From: Kappaphycus alvarezii
Lineage: Eukaryota > Rhodophyta > Florideophyceae > Gigartinales > Solieriaceae
Direction of reading: 5' to 3'
DNA: 64,000 nt
NCBI GenBank assembly: GCA_002205965.3
Contig: NADL03000158.1
Coordinates: 62,001-126,000 of the forward strand
The notes under the pieces are model-generated. The model made no database searches. It saw only the letters and a program-made list of their open reading frames with translations, and had not been told where the DNA came from. Shown in pieces: positions 42,751 to 54,000 of this stretch. Within the stretch, counting starts at the first letter, position 1, and every line of letters starts with the position of its first letter. The position numbers were made by a program, and so were the translations under genes.

Positions 42751-44107
42751 TTACTGAGGTACCGCCGTGTTCCCCTGCAAACCGGTGGGCGGGGAGGGTG
42801 CGGAGGCCTCTTGGGTGACGTTGTGTGCGGGCGGCGGGGCTGTCGGGGAAACGGCTGGGATGTAGACCATGGCATCTATCCCAGCTGGCTTCGAAGCGGT
42901 CGGCGGCGCAACCGGCGATGCTGTCAGTGCCGCGGTGTCGGGTTGCGGACGGTGGAGGGCGACAGTGCGGGCCACGGCAATTTCTCGCGATGATTCGGAG
43001 GTTTGCCTTTTGGCAGGGGTCGTTGAGCGGGATCGGCCGCGGGGCCGTGGGGTGGGCTTGTTGGTGGGCTTCTTTGGTGGCAGCACCAAGGAAGCCTTAG
43101 TGGCCGAAGGGCCGGCAGGCGGTGTGGGCGCGGTGGGCGGGTGTTGGGCGGCGGCGGTCGAAGAGGCGGCGGCGGCGGCCGGAGAGGCGACGGTGGCGGT
43201 CGATGGGCGGCGGTGGTGGTCGGAGAGGCGGCGGTGTTGGTCGGAGACGCGTCGGTGTTGGTGGCGGCGGTGGCAGTCGGAAAAGAGGCTTCCATAGGGA
43301 CGACAGGGGTGGGGTCGGTGGGGTCGGAGGGGTCGGCGGCGGTGGGGACGTTGGTGGCTTGGGCGGTGTGCGGGGCCTGGCGGCGGTCTGCCAGGGCCTG
43401 TCGAAGGGCCTGGCGGGCATCATCGAGGGCATTGCGGAGTGCTTCACGTGATTCGAGTGGAGCACCTTGCGGGCTTGAGGCGCCCGGGCTCATGATAGCA
43501 CGGCTCTCTTTCGCAAGGAAGGCCGCGGCACCTTCCGCTGCCCGCACGGACAGTTCGGAAGCGACTTGGCCGGGGGACGGAGGGTGATTTGAAGGGCGCT
43601 GACAGTGTGTCGAAGGTTGGCAAGGATGCGCCAGAAGCGGGGGGCGGAAGGTTTCGGGATGAAAACGTATGTCCACGGTCCGAAATGCGGCAAGATAACG
43701 TGAGAGGGCATGCGAAGGTCGATGTCGGCAGCGGCTCGGCACAGGGCTCGCTGTGCTTGCTCGTAGGAGCGGAAGGCGTGGCGGGGATCGACGGAGGGGG
43801 CGATGCCGATAGCAAGCACCTCCTTTGGCGGGGTGGGGAGAGACCCGGTGCGGGGGCAGAGGGTCTGGACCGGTCCGATCAGCGCGACAATGCGCTCGGC
43901 CAGTTGGCGGCGGGGATCAGATCGGCGGGTGGGGTCCGAGGCGATGATGTGGGCTTCAGCCAAGGACAATGCAGACTCGGGCAGGGGTGAGATGGCTTCG
44001 AGGTCAGGGATGGCCGTCTCAGGAAGTTGGACGAGTCTGGCTCGTGCAGGGGCAGGGGCGTTCACCGACGCCGCTGCCGCAACTGACGCGTACGTAGCTG
44101 GCGGCAT
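42751..44107 (-). pseudogene. Retroelement ORF1 (gag-like, function unknown)
   Basis: The start chosen is the ATG at 44,105-44,107 (MPPATYASVAAAASV). The N-terminal part (PLPESALSLAEAHIIASDP, HAFRSYEQAQRALCRAA, WTYVFIPKPSAPRFWRILAN) looks globular and resembles gag or RNA-binding regions only in a general way. After a shift at a run of C near 43,573 it continues as VASELSVRAAEGAAAFLAK and an alanine/arginine-rich helix (SREALRNALDDARQALRQAL). A long proline/threonine-rich tract and a basic region (PRPRGRSRSTTPAKRQ) follow, to a stop at 42,751. No zinc knuckle or RRM was recognised. By position it should be the RNA-binding partner of ORF2. Confidence 0.5.
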
Positions 44108-44597
44108 GCTGATGTTGCTGTTGATGTTGTTCTTGTTGTTGTTGAGGATTTTTGAAGACTTTGCAAGTTGCACCTGCATATGTCTGTGGTAAAGTAACTC
44201 AAATGCACTCAGTTGAGTACATTTGGCATCAATTGAGTACATTTTCAAAATCTATCGATAGACTTAATGACCTCGTACAGAGCAAAGAATTTTTGCTTCT
44301 GTGCGCTGGCCCTCTACGACTGGGTAAAATTTATTCATTTTTCATGATTTCAAAGTAATGTTTATTGAAATTTTTAGTTTTTCCGTTTTTGCAAAAAATT
44401 GCACTCAATTGACTATATTTCAGGAGCGAGTAGACACATAGGGCTTACTATTTCGACCATAAATGTGCATGCTATTCGAATACGAAGAACACTCAGACCA
44501 CGGAAAACAGATATGAAAACAGATGCTACTGAAATGAAAGAAAGAAGTTGAAGGCATTCAGTATCTATTGGGGACTGCGCACGTCCTAACTATACGG
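44108..44597. other. Leader of retroelement copy 1 / junction with copy 2
   Basis: This AT-rich DNA has three similar blocks with a GAGTACATTT or CTCAATTGA core (44,200-44,245 and near 44,402). It should contain the promoter and 5' untranslated region of copy 1 and the 3' end of copy 2. The exact boundary is not visible. Confidence 0.4.
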
Positions 44598-45400
44598 CTA
44601 AGATCTAACCGGATGTACCTTGTCGTCCATGCGCATCCGGGCTCGGGACAGGATAGCTTGAGCAATGGATGACCAGAGAGTGCAACTCAGTCGCTGGTAA
44701 ATACGGCGGCGGATAACGCCAACTGTCGAGTGACACTTGGACTCGATCCGCGGAACTAACTCCTCGATAAACGCAATTGTACCAGGGGAAGGGGCGCACC
44801 GGGAATCAAACGCTAGAGGTCGAAACGTGAAGTTTGGCGTGTAAGGCGCAAAACATGGGCCAGTTGAGGGAGTGGGGAGGCGTCGAGCGAGGTTGCGTTC
44901 CAGAATTGTAACATTGTCGCGGCCCGCCAGTTCAGCGGCGCCACCGGCAACCTGGGTTGCCTCGGTGCGAACTGCGGCCTTGAACGGTGTGACAACAGTG
45001 ATATCACACGCAATGGGGCGCAACTTTGTGCCTTCCGGGGTTGGGGGGGTTGTAACAGGATATCAGCGGGCTGGAGCTCAGTGCCCGGGACGAGGAGCGG
45101 CACCTCGTGCCGAGTATCCCGACCCGGGCGCTGATAACGTGTGTCGCAGACGGATAGCAGAACGAGTGACGACTGCCGAAACCAAGGCAGCATAGGTCGG
45201 CGGCGTGACCCCGAGGGTGTCCAAGGGTGGTCACAGTGTGGCAGTTGAGCGGCATGGAGTCATCATACACTGGCAGTCCGAGGTGATGGCGGAGCATGGT
45301 CTGCCATTGTGTGTGCACTTTCGTAGCTGCCGTGGGGTGAGCGAAGAGAAACGCCGCAGCGGGGCTGCGGATGAACGAAGGAAAAAATGCAGCACCACGT
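44598..45400 (-). pseudogene. Retroelement ORF2 C-terminus, copy 2 (5'-truncated)
   Basis: The protein matches the end of copy 1 block by block: RHHLGLPVYDDSMPL (copy 1 RRFLGLSVYDDSLPG), EVPLLVPGTEL then QPADILLQPP (copy 1 RPADILVHPP), MRPIACDITVVTPFK (copy 1 VRPIACDVTIVSPFK), PNFTFRPLAFDS (copy 1 PNFEFQPLAFDS) and the tail SRARMRMDDKVHPVRS (copy 1 SRMSLHVDDVEHPVSS). The RT is absent, and similarity stops near 45,400. This is the usual outcome of incomplete target-primed reverse transcription. The copies differ at many positions, so they are different subfamilies or old insertions. Confidence 0.75.
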
Positions 45401-45977
45401 CGACCTTCCTGTTAGCATTATCCAAGTTACATGCAGAAGCCTTACTATTAACGTCTTTGAAACTGTGAAAAAGTGCTGTATCGGGTTCCCAAACGCTTGA
45501 GAGAAATAACTTTCCAACTCTCTGCATTCGTTGCTGCCCGCCGTTACGAATAATGACCCATTTTTCGCTTTCAAGAAGACTGTGCCTATTCAAGTCATCA
45601 AAACAGTGATGGTCTCTCGATTTCGTGACGGAAATGCTATAGAAAGTAATCAAAGACAGTTTTACTAATAGAGATTTCGATTAGCACCACTACGAGTTGT
45701 TGCTGTTCAAATATAAAGAGATTGAAGTTCTCGATAACCAAAACGAAAATAAAGCCCAAAGCTTGAGTCATTTAAAAGGCACAAAATCTATACGGGGAAT
45801 GTTCGGGTTGTTTAATACTTGAAAGATACATTCAGTTTTTGGCCCGGAATATCCTACAGGGTGACCAGTAATACCTCTTAACTTTCCTTTAAAAGCCTGC
45901 TCAAGGCCGCCCATCAGACAAGCTACGTTGGAAATTACGGCAGCGTGCCTCTCAGTAGATACCGCACGGGCCTTACT
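45401..45977. other. Unassigned AT-leaning DNA
   Basis: I see no gene; the minus-strand frame 45,231-45,653 is a read-through of the truncated retroelement copy and is not a separate protein. Confidence 0.3.
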
Positions 45978-46400
45978 TTATGCTTCCATCGCCCTATCGG
46001 CCACGCTCCGCGCGACGTCGGTTAGCACCCTATAAACGCCTGGGTGCCAACCTCCTAGAGTAGAAATCGGAATAGGCACGAGCTTACTTCTCGCGGAGGT
46101 TGAAATAAAATATTCATATCTTCTATGCTTTGCAGAGACAACCGCATTGAGGGAGGTGAGCGGATTAAACGTTTGTACCCTCCTGTGGGAGGGCGCCAGT
46201 GGGTTGACGAACGTCACGTCAAAGAAATCCTTACATCTACTGCTTCCCGTCGTCAGGTTGTCTGGCCTCGTGCGATGGACCACGTCCTACGGTTCGACGG
46301 CGGTGAGGCGGGCCGCCTTCTACAGATCTTGCTCAAAGAGGGCCACTTGATGGCCATGTCGTTGAGTTCTGAGCCCACCATGTCTGCAGTAAATCTATAG
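45978..46400 (-). pseudogene. Third retroelement C-terminus, different family
   Basis: The minus-strand frame reads HRTRPDNLTTGSSRCKDFF directly followed by DVTFVNPL, then SAKHRRYEYF and KLVPIPISTLGGWHPGVY and VLTDVARSVADRA. RPD...DVT spacing is that of the restriction-like endonuclease core, and the KLVPIPxxTxGGW block is a pattern I associate with C-termini of some RT-containing mobile elements. Only this end is present. It is clearly not the same family as the two copies to its left, although all three share the same orientation. The open frame on the opposite strand (46,125-46,400) is its shadow. Confidence 0.55.
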
Positions 46401-47300
46401 TAATTGGTTCAAATACTATCTCCAAGCAATTAAAAAATTCTAGGTAGACAGCATCAAAATACATGAAACAGATTAATTCGGACTTAAATCGATAGTGGAG
46501 CCATAAATGCTAATAAATAAGTTATTGGAATTGTCGAGAGCAATAGAAACCACTTCCACAGCAACCACTTGCTGAAAATTGGAAACATAAAGAAACTCAA
46601 TGAAGCAAAAAACCTAGCAATAGTTGCTTCTAAAACAGTACCAACTAGGTTACAATAAAACGCTGAAGAGGTACAAAAATTTCATTAAAATGAGTACAAT
46701 GGGAATATTTGTACCACAAAAAATCAGTATCAACGTCAGGAAAACTGAAATTCAAGAATTGTAGTGTGGAACTCAAAAACTGGGGCCCAGAATTAGTAGT
46801 CAAAGTGTAGCTTTATTTGAAATTTTGAAAAGCGCCGAATGCGACAATTTCATCTATTCTGAGCATCAGGTCTTCTGAAAGATAATAAAGAGACTTTTCT
46901 TACTTCGTATCATATTATAGCCTGACTTGATTGGGATAATTTTTGCCACAGTACGGTAGTGATTGAGGATTGGTTTTCTGTTACGACGAGAAAAAATTAA
47001 TTAAGACGTACAAGACTGGTACGATACGACAGGTTGACATAGTTTTATCGAAAATATAATTTTACAGTGGTTTTATTACGGTTGGGACAAGTTCTTTCGC
47101 ATATATTTACTCCAGGCTTGCCACTTTATTAGGACAGAAATTGACTTTTTAAGTAATTTACTACCTTTGAAAATTTTTAAAAGTCCTGCTCTGATAATAA
47201 ATGCCTCAAAAGTAGTTATTATGTAGGAATATGTATCTATTCACACTTGAATCTTTTCTTTAGGATCATCAAAGAGCAATCAAAGTAATTTTATGGCAGG
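46401..47300. other. AT-rich DNA without recognised genes
   Basis: Stops occur in all frames. Weak Tc1-like residues may exist in the last 250 bp, upstream of the recognised relic, but I could not align them with confidence. Confidence 0.35.
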
Positions 47301-47309
47301 GAATGCGAG

Positions 47310-47500
47310 ATAATCCGACTTGAATCCGATTGAAAACGCCTGTCTGTGTAGTGCAATGCACAGTCGAAGCCCTGAAAAGTTAACGAACCAGAATGCCAAC
47401 GGAAATAGTGTCAAAAGCAGTCGCCGACTGTGCAACTACCGGGCGTCCGTTGGACCCGCTTTCTCTTTAAGCCCCGAGAAGCACAGTAGCTCGATGTCTT
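47310..47500 (+). pseudogene. Tc1/mariner transposase fragment
   Basis: At about 47,312 the frame reads SDLNPIENAC, the conserved third catalytic block (D-x-NPIEN) of Tc1/mariner transposases, followed by the weakly similar MHSRSPEKLTNQN. Only this C-terminal piece is recognisable. It is probably an old relic of the same superfamily as the element at 61.5 kb. Confidence 0.5.
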
Positions 47501-47576
47501 GATAAGACGGGTGTCAGAGGCTTGATAAGCTAGGAAACACTGACAGTGTACTAGAGAGATGTACCACTGAAGGGGA

Positions 47577-47966
47577 GTGAACGAGGAACAGTCCGAAGGA
47601 CTTCAGATAGCGACAATTCCGAAAGACAAACGGACAAAAGCGGCAGCAGCCGAGCACGAGACGGCGAGCGAAACTCTGCTAGAGTATTTCGATCCTCCCT
47701 CAGGGACGGCTGGAAGCCTGCGGGGTGTCGATAAACGTCCTCGACGGGGAACGAGCGCCGCGCCAACACGGCCAGAGATACAAGTCATCTCTAGGACAAG
47801 GCCACACGGTCGGAAGGCAAACACAGGAGCAGCCGGCGCGCAAAGGAAAGGAAAAAGGGGCGAAGCCTCGCGGATGATCAGCCGCAGGGAAACGAACGAG
47901 GACCGAACACACTATAGCGGGCGAAAAATAAATACTAGGTTTGTAGCCAGCCTGACAGGCTGTTAG
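47577..47966 (+). other. GC-rich block with basic open frame, unrecognised
   Basis: This 390-bp open frame is embedded in AT-rich DNA. It starts with GTG, a TGA lies three codons before, and the only internal ATG is near the end. The peptide is rich in R, T, G and A (LRGVDKRPRRGTSAAPTRPE) and has no family motif. The abrupt base composition suggests an inserted piece, perhaps a retroelement leader or gag fragment. Confidence 0.3.
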
Positions 47967-48016
47967 ACAGTTAGACACTTGTCAGTTAGTAGGTTAGCAA
48001 CCTAATAAATATCAGG

Positions 48017-48045
48017 GCCCGAACCGGGACCTGATATGCCCCTAC
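48017..48045. repeat. 29-nt stem-loop after the GC-rich block
   Basis: ATATCAGGGCCCG and CCGGGACCTGATAT pair almost fully around two adenines. A smaller TAGGTTAGCAACCTA hairpin lies about 25 bp before it. These may mark the end of the element that contains the GC-rich block. Confidence 0.45.
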
Positions 48046-48049
48046 TGGG

Positions 48050-51000
48050 TCACTGCCAGCGTCCTTACAGGAATGTAAAGTTAGAATAGTAAATAGCTAA
48101 AAAATACTAACCGAAATTCGGTTATAAAAATGGATCATCGATCCCTATCGTAAACCCAAAATGTCATTGCACTACAGTCGGTCATCGAAAGATCATTGTT
48201 TACGAGTAATAGGAAGCTTTAAACTGTTGAGTACCTGAAGGATTCTTTCGTATAATGGTGGAAGTGCGGCAGCGGATGACCGTTTACTGTAATCGCGATT
48301 AGAAGGTACCTAGTTGCGATCAGATTGCCTGTGGTAGTTATTTATTGTAGTGAGAGTGAAATTTAGCTAACTAGAAGTAGGTAGATATTTATTAGCTTCT
48401 GTGTTTATTTATTTGGGGTCCAAAACCCTGGGATCGGCCTATTTATAAGGCAGCCGCCGATTCTAACCGCCGACGGTAAAGGTAAGGCAATTTTACCTGT
48501 AAAACATTCTGTAACGGTAAGCAGTCTTCGTACAGCCGCCGTTGACGCTTGGATTTCCCTCTTTTTGCTCCAGTTTTCGGTCATTCCCACTGTTTAACGC
48601 TCGGAAACGTATCTAAGACGGATCCCCTTCACCTTTGGTTTATGCCGCCCTTCCTCCTTCCCCTGCGATCCCTCCGTTGAGCCCTGTCGTATTCCGGTAT
48701 CTTCGGCTACGAACCTGCGCTAACGACGCTTTCAGTGATCGCTCTACCAATTACCGCGAGCAGGGTTTTATCCTACAGATACGAAGCGGGGAAAACGGGC
48801 AGAATGGGTTCAAAAATTTATCAAAAAGCTGTTTGAAGGATTTACAATTTCTGCGTTCAAGTTTGAGGAGACAAATTCCGATAACAGACTGTTAATTTTC
48901 TTAAAAATTGTCCCCACTATCAATGAATAAAGAGTTTATTGCAGTTCAAACTTCGCGGGCAAAAATCAATTTTAGCCATAATTTTCTTTTGAACGAAATG
49001 ATTGGGTTCCGGGCCTCTATGGGTCTTTTCAGTGAGATGAATGGGTCTTTTGTGCTCTATGACATAGCCTCAAGACTATTGTTGCCCCCGTGAATCGAAG
49101 GCACGTTGCCGAGGCCTTTCACTCCAACGCTGCATGCCTACTCGCTTTTATTGAGCAGGCCCTGTATAGAAAGTTATATAGTACAACAAAATGCTTTCCT
49201 GCGCAATGAACTTCCAGCGGCTTTGATAAAACCGAAGAATATTCCGTACATTAAATAACCAAAATCTTCTCTTTTGATTCGGGTTTGGACCATTTATGTG
49301 CAATCGTTTTAAGTTAGATATTCATTGAGCTTAAATATTTTAAATTTGCCACTAAAATCGATCCATACGCTTATATACAGACGTGGTGTGATCCTAAACT
49401 CGCGCACTGTATTTTTGTGCGATCATCAGGTGACCTAATAAAAATGCACCTGAGACTACACGATTAAAATGCTTGCAATGTCATTGAATTGATATCATGA
49501 TGGATATCTATATTGGTGAATAAGTAAAACTTAATGGGCAAAATTAATTCACGGAGCTTCATCGCCTAGTGGTTTTAGTAGAAAATGGATTTTATGAAAA
49601 TCTTTGGCTCTAGTAAGTCGCAGACCTACCTGCTCCTGGAAGTAATATTGATGGACAACGTAATCCATACGACTCAACAGTATTAAAAAAGTTGAACACG
49701 AGGAAAGTCTACTAGATCTTCTTTCTGCTTTTCGTTATTTACTATTATCGACCGAAGATACTGATAAATTTTCAATACTATACGCATTATTCAACTGTGT
49801 TCAGAGCTCATCATCGACTGGAGCCATTCAATGTGCTGTCAAACTATTATCACTGAAATTAGTGGTAGGAACATATTGAGCTGAAAAATGTGAGAGGGTT
49901 TTCAATTGCACTGTTAACACAACTGTGAGAGATTCAAATTAAAAAAATTATAATATTCAAAGAGACAGGCGAAAAATATCAATGGAGACACACTTCCTTT
50001 CTTGTGTGAACAAATCCACAACAAAATTGACGGAAATCAATAAGGAAAAATCTACTATCTAATCTAGAGGGAGTTAAGTGCAAGCCAGGGCGCCTTCAAA
50101 AAATCTAGCAAATATTCAACTAAGGTTTAAAAGGTCATCATACTTTAATTTATTCCATCTTACGTGATTGGAATTAGTGTTTGTCCCGGGATATCGAAAA
50201 TGATGTAGATATAGAGTAGTATTGGAAAGCATTTTCCGTAAGCTAATTTTATTTTCGGAAAAAAGTGACCCTTTTATAGTTACATTTTGAAATCCACTGA
50301 AAAAACCTAGTGTGAATTAATCTTGTGAAAAGAAGTGCAGTTAACGGGAGGCTATTCTAATGGAATCAAGCGAAATGATGGGAGAGTTTATTCAGTAATG
50401 AGAAAACTCTTTCGTTGGTTACGTTTATCGAAATCATGCTAATTAGAATGCACATTAGTTTATCCAAATTTTATTAGAGTAATACACATGGGAAAGGATT
50501 TCTGTAGCTACTGGTAAAAACATTAAGTCAAGAAAAGAGCACTAAAAACTGTGCGGCTTTCATTAAGGTGGTGCAGAGCCATCTTTGTTTTCTTGTTTAT
50601 GATAATACTTCTTTCGACTGGTTCTATTAAGTATGAAGCGCACTGAGTCAATATATTTAAAATTTAAATTATCTGTTTCAGAGAATATGGTGTGTCTACT
50701 TTACTGAACCACACGATCTCCTGACTTCCATCCCATTTGTATTTTTCTGACTGCCTAGAGAATTTCGACTGTAAGCAAGGAAATCGAAGAACTTTGGTAC
50801 TGCATGGAAATTAATTGGCGAGAAATTCGAAAGCCTTTGGCTAAATATTCTTTCTCGCAACTCCGAAAGAAATGTGCGGAGTAACCAAAATGTTTCCAAG
50901 AAATCATCAAACAATACTCTAATTACTAAACTTACGGCAACAGGATGGTTCTAAGTGGTCGATTCCCTTTCTATTCTGATTAGGTAACTCGTCAATAACG

Positions 51001-54000
51001 ATGTTAGTTCGTGATATTCCTGTAAAAATTGATTATGACTGTAAAAATATACCAATTGGATTTAATGTCTTCTATTCGATTATAATAAAATATGAGAACT
51101 CAAGGATTAGTATTAAGTGAGTGCTCGTGAAATTCAAAAAATGAACATCCCAGAGTATTTTCTCAAGGAAGTGACAAGGAATGAAAGTGTTATCGTAGTA
51201 TTTTGTGGGAACCGATTCAGAGGTAAAAGAAAAAGAAGCTGGAGTTTTGATATTTTGAAAAAAAAGATAAAAAGCTCCTACAGCTTCAATCTATGGCGGA
51301 ATTTATTCTAAACCTTGTCCAAGTTTAAAGTCGACGTCTGACTTCGGTATTGATAAGTTTTGAACTTTAGTATTTTCATGTATTTATCACTCTCTCCTGG
51401 TTGAAGCAACTTTGTTGGCTTACGATAGCATTTCACAATAATCGAAAATTATTCCGGAAAATATAGGTAGTATGAAATGCGAAAAAGGGAAATATTATGG
51501 ATCATAGCTACGCAAAGAGAGATATATCTCAGATATTTATCTATTTTTTTCTCTCAGAACGCTCAACTGCTAGTCGAGACTGAAACGGACTGTCCAAAAA
51601 ATATGTGTCTTGATTAAAGTTCCCAAAATTAACTTTGAACGTTCTCAAAGATTCTGAGTGCTTCCAGAATATTCCATCTTCTGTAAATATTTACTCAAAT
51701 ATTTACCAATATTTCTAAACAAAACTATAGCACCCTAGCTTCTTTCTTCTATCACTTTTCATTGTAATTTCAAGAATATTAACTCATAAAAATATAAAAT
51801 AATGCAACCTCAAATAATACGTACAGATCAAGTCCTTTTCTGACAATTTGATTTTTGAATCCATTTATTGAGTACTTCATATCTCGATCCTTCTGAAATT
51901 TTACACTTATCATAATATAATCACATATTTCATTTAACTGGTTTGCATCTGATCAATTAGACTAAAAAGGTGAAACATAATTTCAATTTTCTGTGAATTT
52001 AAATTTGAGCAAACAATATAAGAAGAGTGATTTATATGCATCATTATGGTTCATTCGTTACAGTTAATACATAAAACGTCTCAATTATAAATTTCAAGAC
52101 TGATGAAGTTTTATTGAAAGTATTTTTAACTTTTGTAAGAAATTATTAAATTTTTATGTCTGTCACCTGTCATTGATACGAATACTTGCTAAGTTATAAT
52201 TGCTGATGAACTTCAACAAACATCAACCCGAATAGCGGTTATTGGGAATGACTTGATCCTGTCCCATTTAAAGCGTTCGAACTATTAGGGAAAAGAAATA
52301 TTGTCCAGAAGTGGACCCCGAGTGTACAGTCCAGTAATTGTGAAAAATGTCCACCATGGAATTCGCAAACATCCTCATAAAGTACGCATAGCAATTGAAA
52401 CTTATAGCAGAGACAGAAAGTACTAAAGAAGGAAACCTTTTCATTGGAACTTCATTCATCATCATAAATTTCGTCCTATACTCATTGGTGAAAGCTTCAA
52501 CATCAGAATTGCACCCAAACTGAACCAAATCACAGTTCCGAAGGAATGTGTTGAAAAAGCGAAAATTTAAGTAAGCATCATACAACATCGACATTTTTCC
52601 GGATTTTTTTTAAAAAATAAAATGTTCCTGAAACGTTTTCTGGTACATAAAAACAGCGGTACTTATGTCATTAGTTGTGTCTTTTGTGGAAAATGCAGGG
52701 GAAAGGGGAATTGAAACCGATAAAGTTTCCTCCCGATAGGTCTATAGTTCATTTTTGTGAAATGGAACAAACGCGGATGTGACATCAGAGATAGAAACAG
52801 AGTGGAGGCAAAATAAAAAGGGTAACGTTCAAAACATTAATCGATGCAGTTTAGTACCCAAAGCGTGCCCTTTTAGAGTCATTTATGCCCTTGCACGTTG
52901 TATAAAAAGACAAAAAACAGTAAAATACCAATCCAGCGTCATTATACTGAACAACATGTATATGATAGAGAATATCAAGTACAGTGCCCACTAAACTTCA
53001 TCAATGAAACATAAATATTAATCTTTTAGTACATTATTCTTGGATTTAAGTGTTCCAATTTCCGAGCTCCATGCAATATCCTCAAATAAGGCACAATGTA
53101 TCCTTACTTTAGAGAAAATAATCTCTAGATCTAGTATGACAGCCGACAAAAGTGTAGGATACAGCAAAATTGTTGTCGGAAGTCTGCTATAAGTTAACAA
53201 GCTGAAAATATGACGCTTCATAGAAAGTGTGAAAGTTTTCTCTACAAGTTGGCTTTTCTAGTTGTCTTAAAAACAATTATTAAATTCTGCGAGTTTGATT
53301 AAGATCTACTCTTCTGATCTCTGATACTCGAGACTCAGGCTCCCAAGTAGATGTGTGAGTTTCAAAAGCACTGTAGACATTCCGACATTTTCTTAATGTG
53401 TAAGGAATAAAGTAACATAAAAAAATAATGTAAATTTCTAAGTTTTGCACTCTTTGATCCCTAAATATGTATTAAACCTGCATCAAGTTTGGTATTATCA
53501 CGGAAATTTTATTGATGCTGCGCTGTCGTTGCAACGATTGGCTTGAATTTCTGGAACTATCACAGGAGCTAACTGCATAACTCTGACTCCTATACTATAA
53601 TGGGGAAACGAAAAATGGATTGTTTTATTCTGCAGACTTTTCATTGAATTATATAGGTGCTTCACACTTTCTACTCCAAAAGTCCCGGAGATGGTATTTT
53701 TGTTAAAGTTTTGAGTATATCTCCTTTCATTCACAGTTGCGACGAAATATGTGCTGTAAATTTCAGAATTCTTACTCAGATAGTTACTGTTCGATTATCG
53801 CTGCTCCTGCCAGAGAACAAAAAAATTCCACGGGAAACTAAATTTTATTTTAGAAATGGGGCTTATTCATTGTTCCTATAGGTATCAGTTCTAATTTGTG
53901 AGACATAACACGTTCATTTCTCATATCTAAGAGAAAAAAATTTACATCTCGTAATGCAACCCATAAAATCTCCTTAGACAGCAGTTAGCTCTGAAAAAAG

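Larger units (their letters stand above)
39725..44107 (-). mobile_element. Two-ORF non-LTR-type retroelement, copy 1
   Basis: The minus strand carries ORF1 (44,107 to 42,751) and, 30 bp later, ORF2 (42,720 to 39,725) with a reverse transcriptase and a C-terminal domain resembling the restriction-like endonuclease of R2-type elements. No LTRs were seen on either side. The body is GC-rich, in sharp contrast to the AT-rich DNA to its right. At least eight frame changes are needed to read it. A 5'-truncated relative lies directly to the right in the same orientation. I can place it only as an RT element with a candidate RLE-like end; a named clade would need a tree. Confidence 0.75.

Noticed and set aside
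41189..43590. Plus-strand frames over the retroelement (up to 191 codons)
   Set aside because: They are shadows of the GC-rich minus-strand ORF1 and ORF2, which contain the reverse transcriptase motifs.
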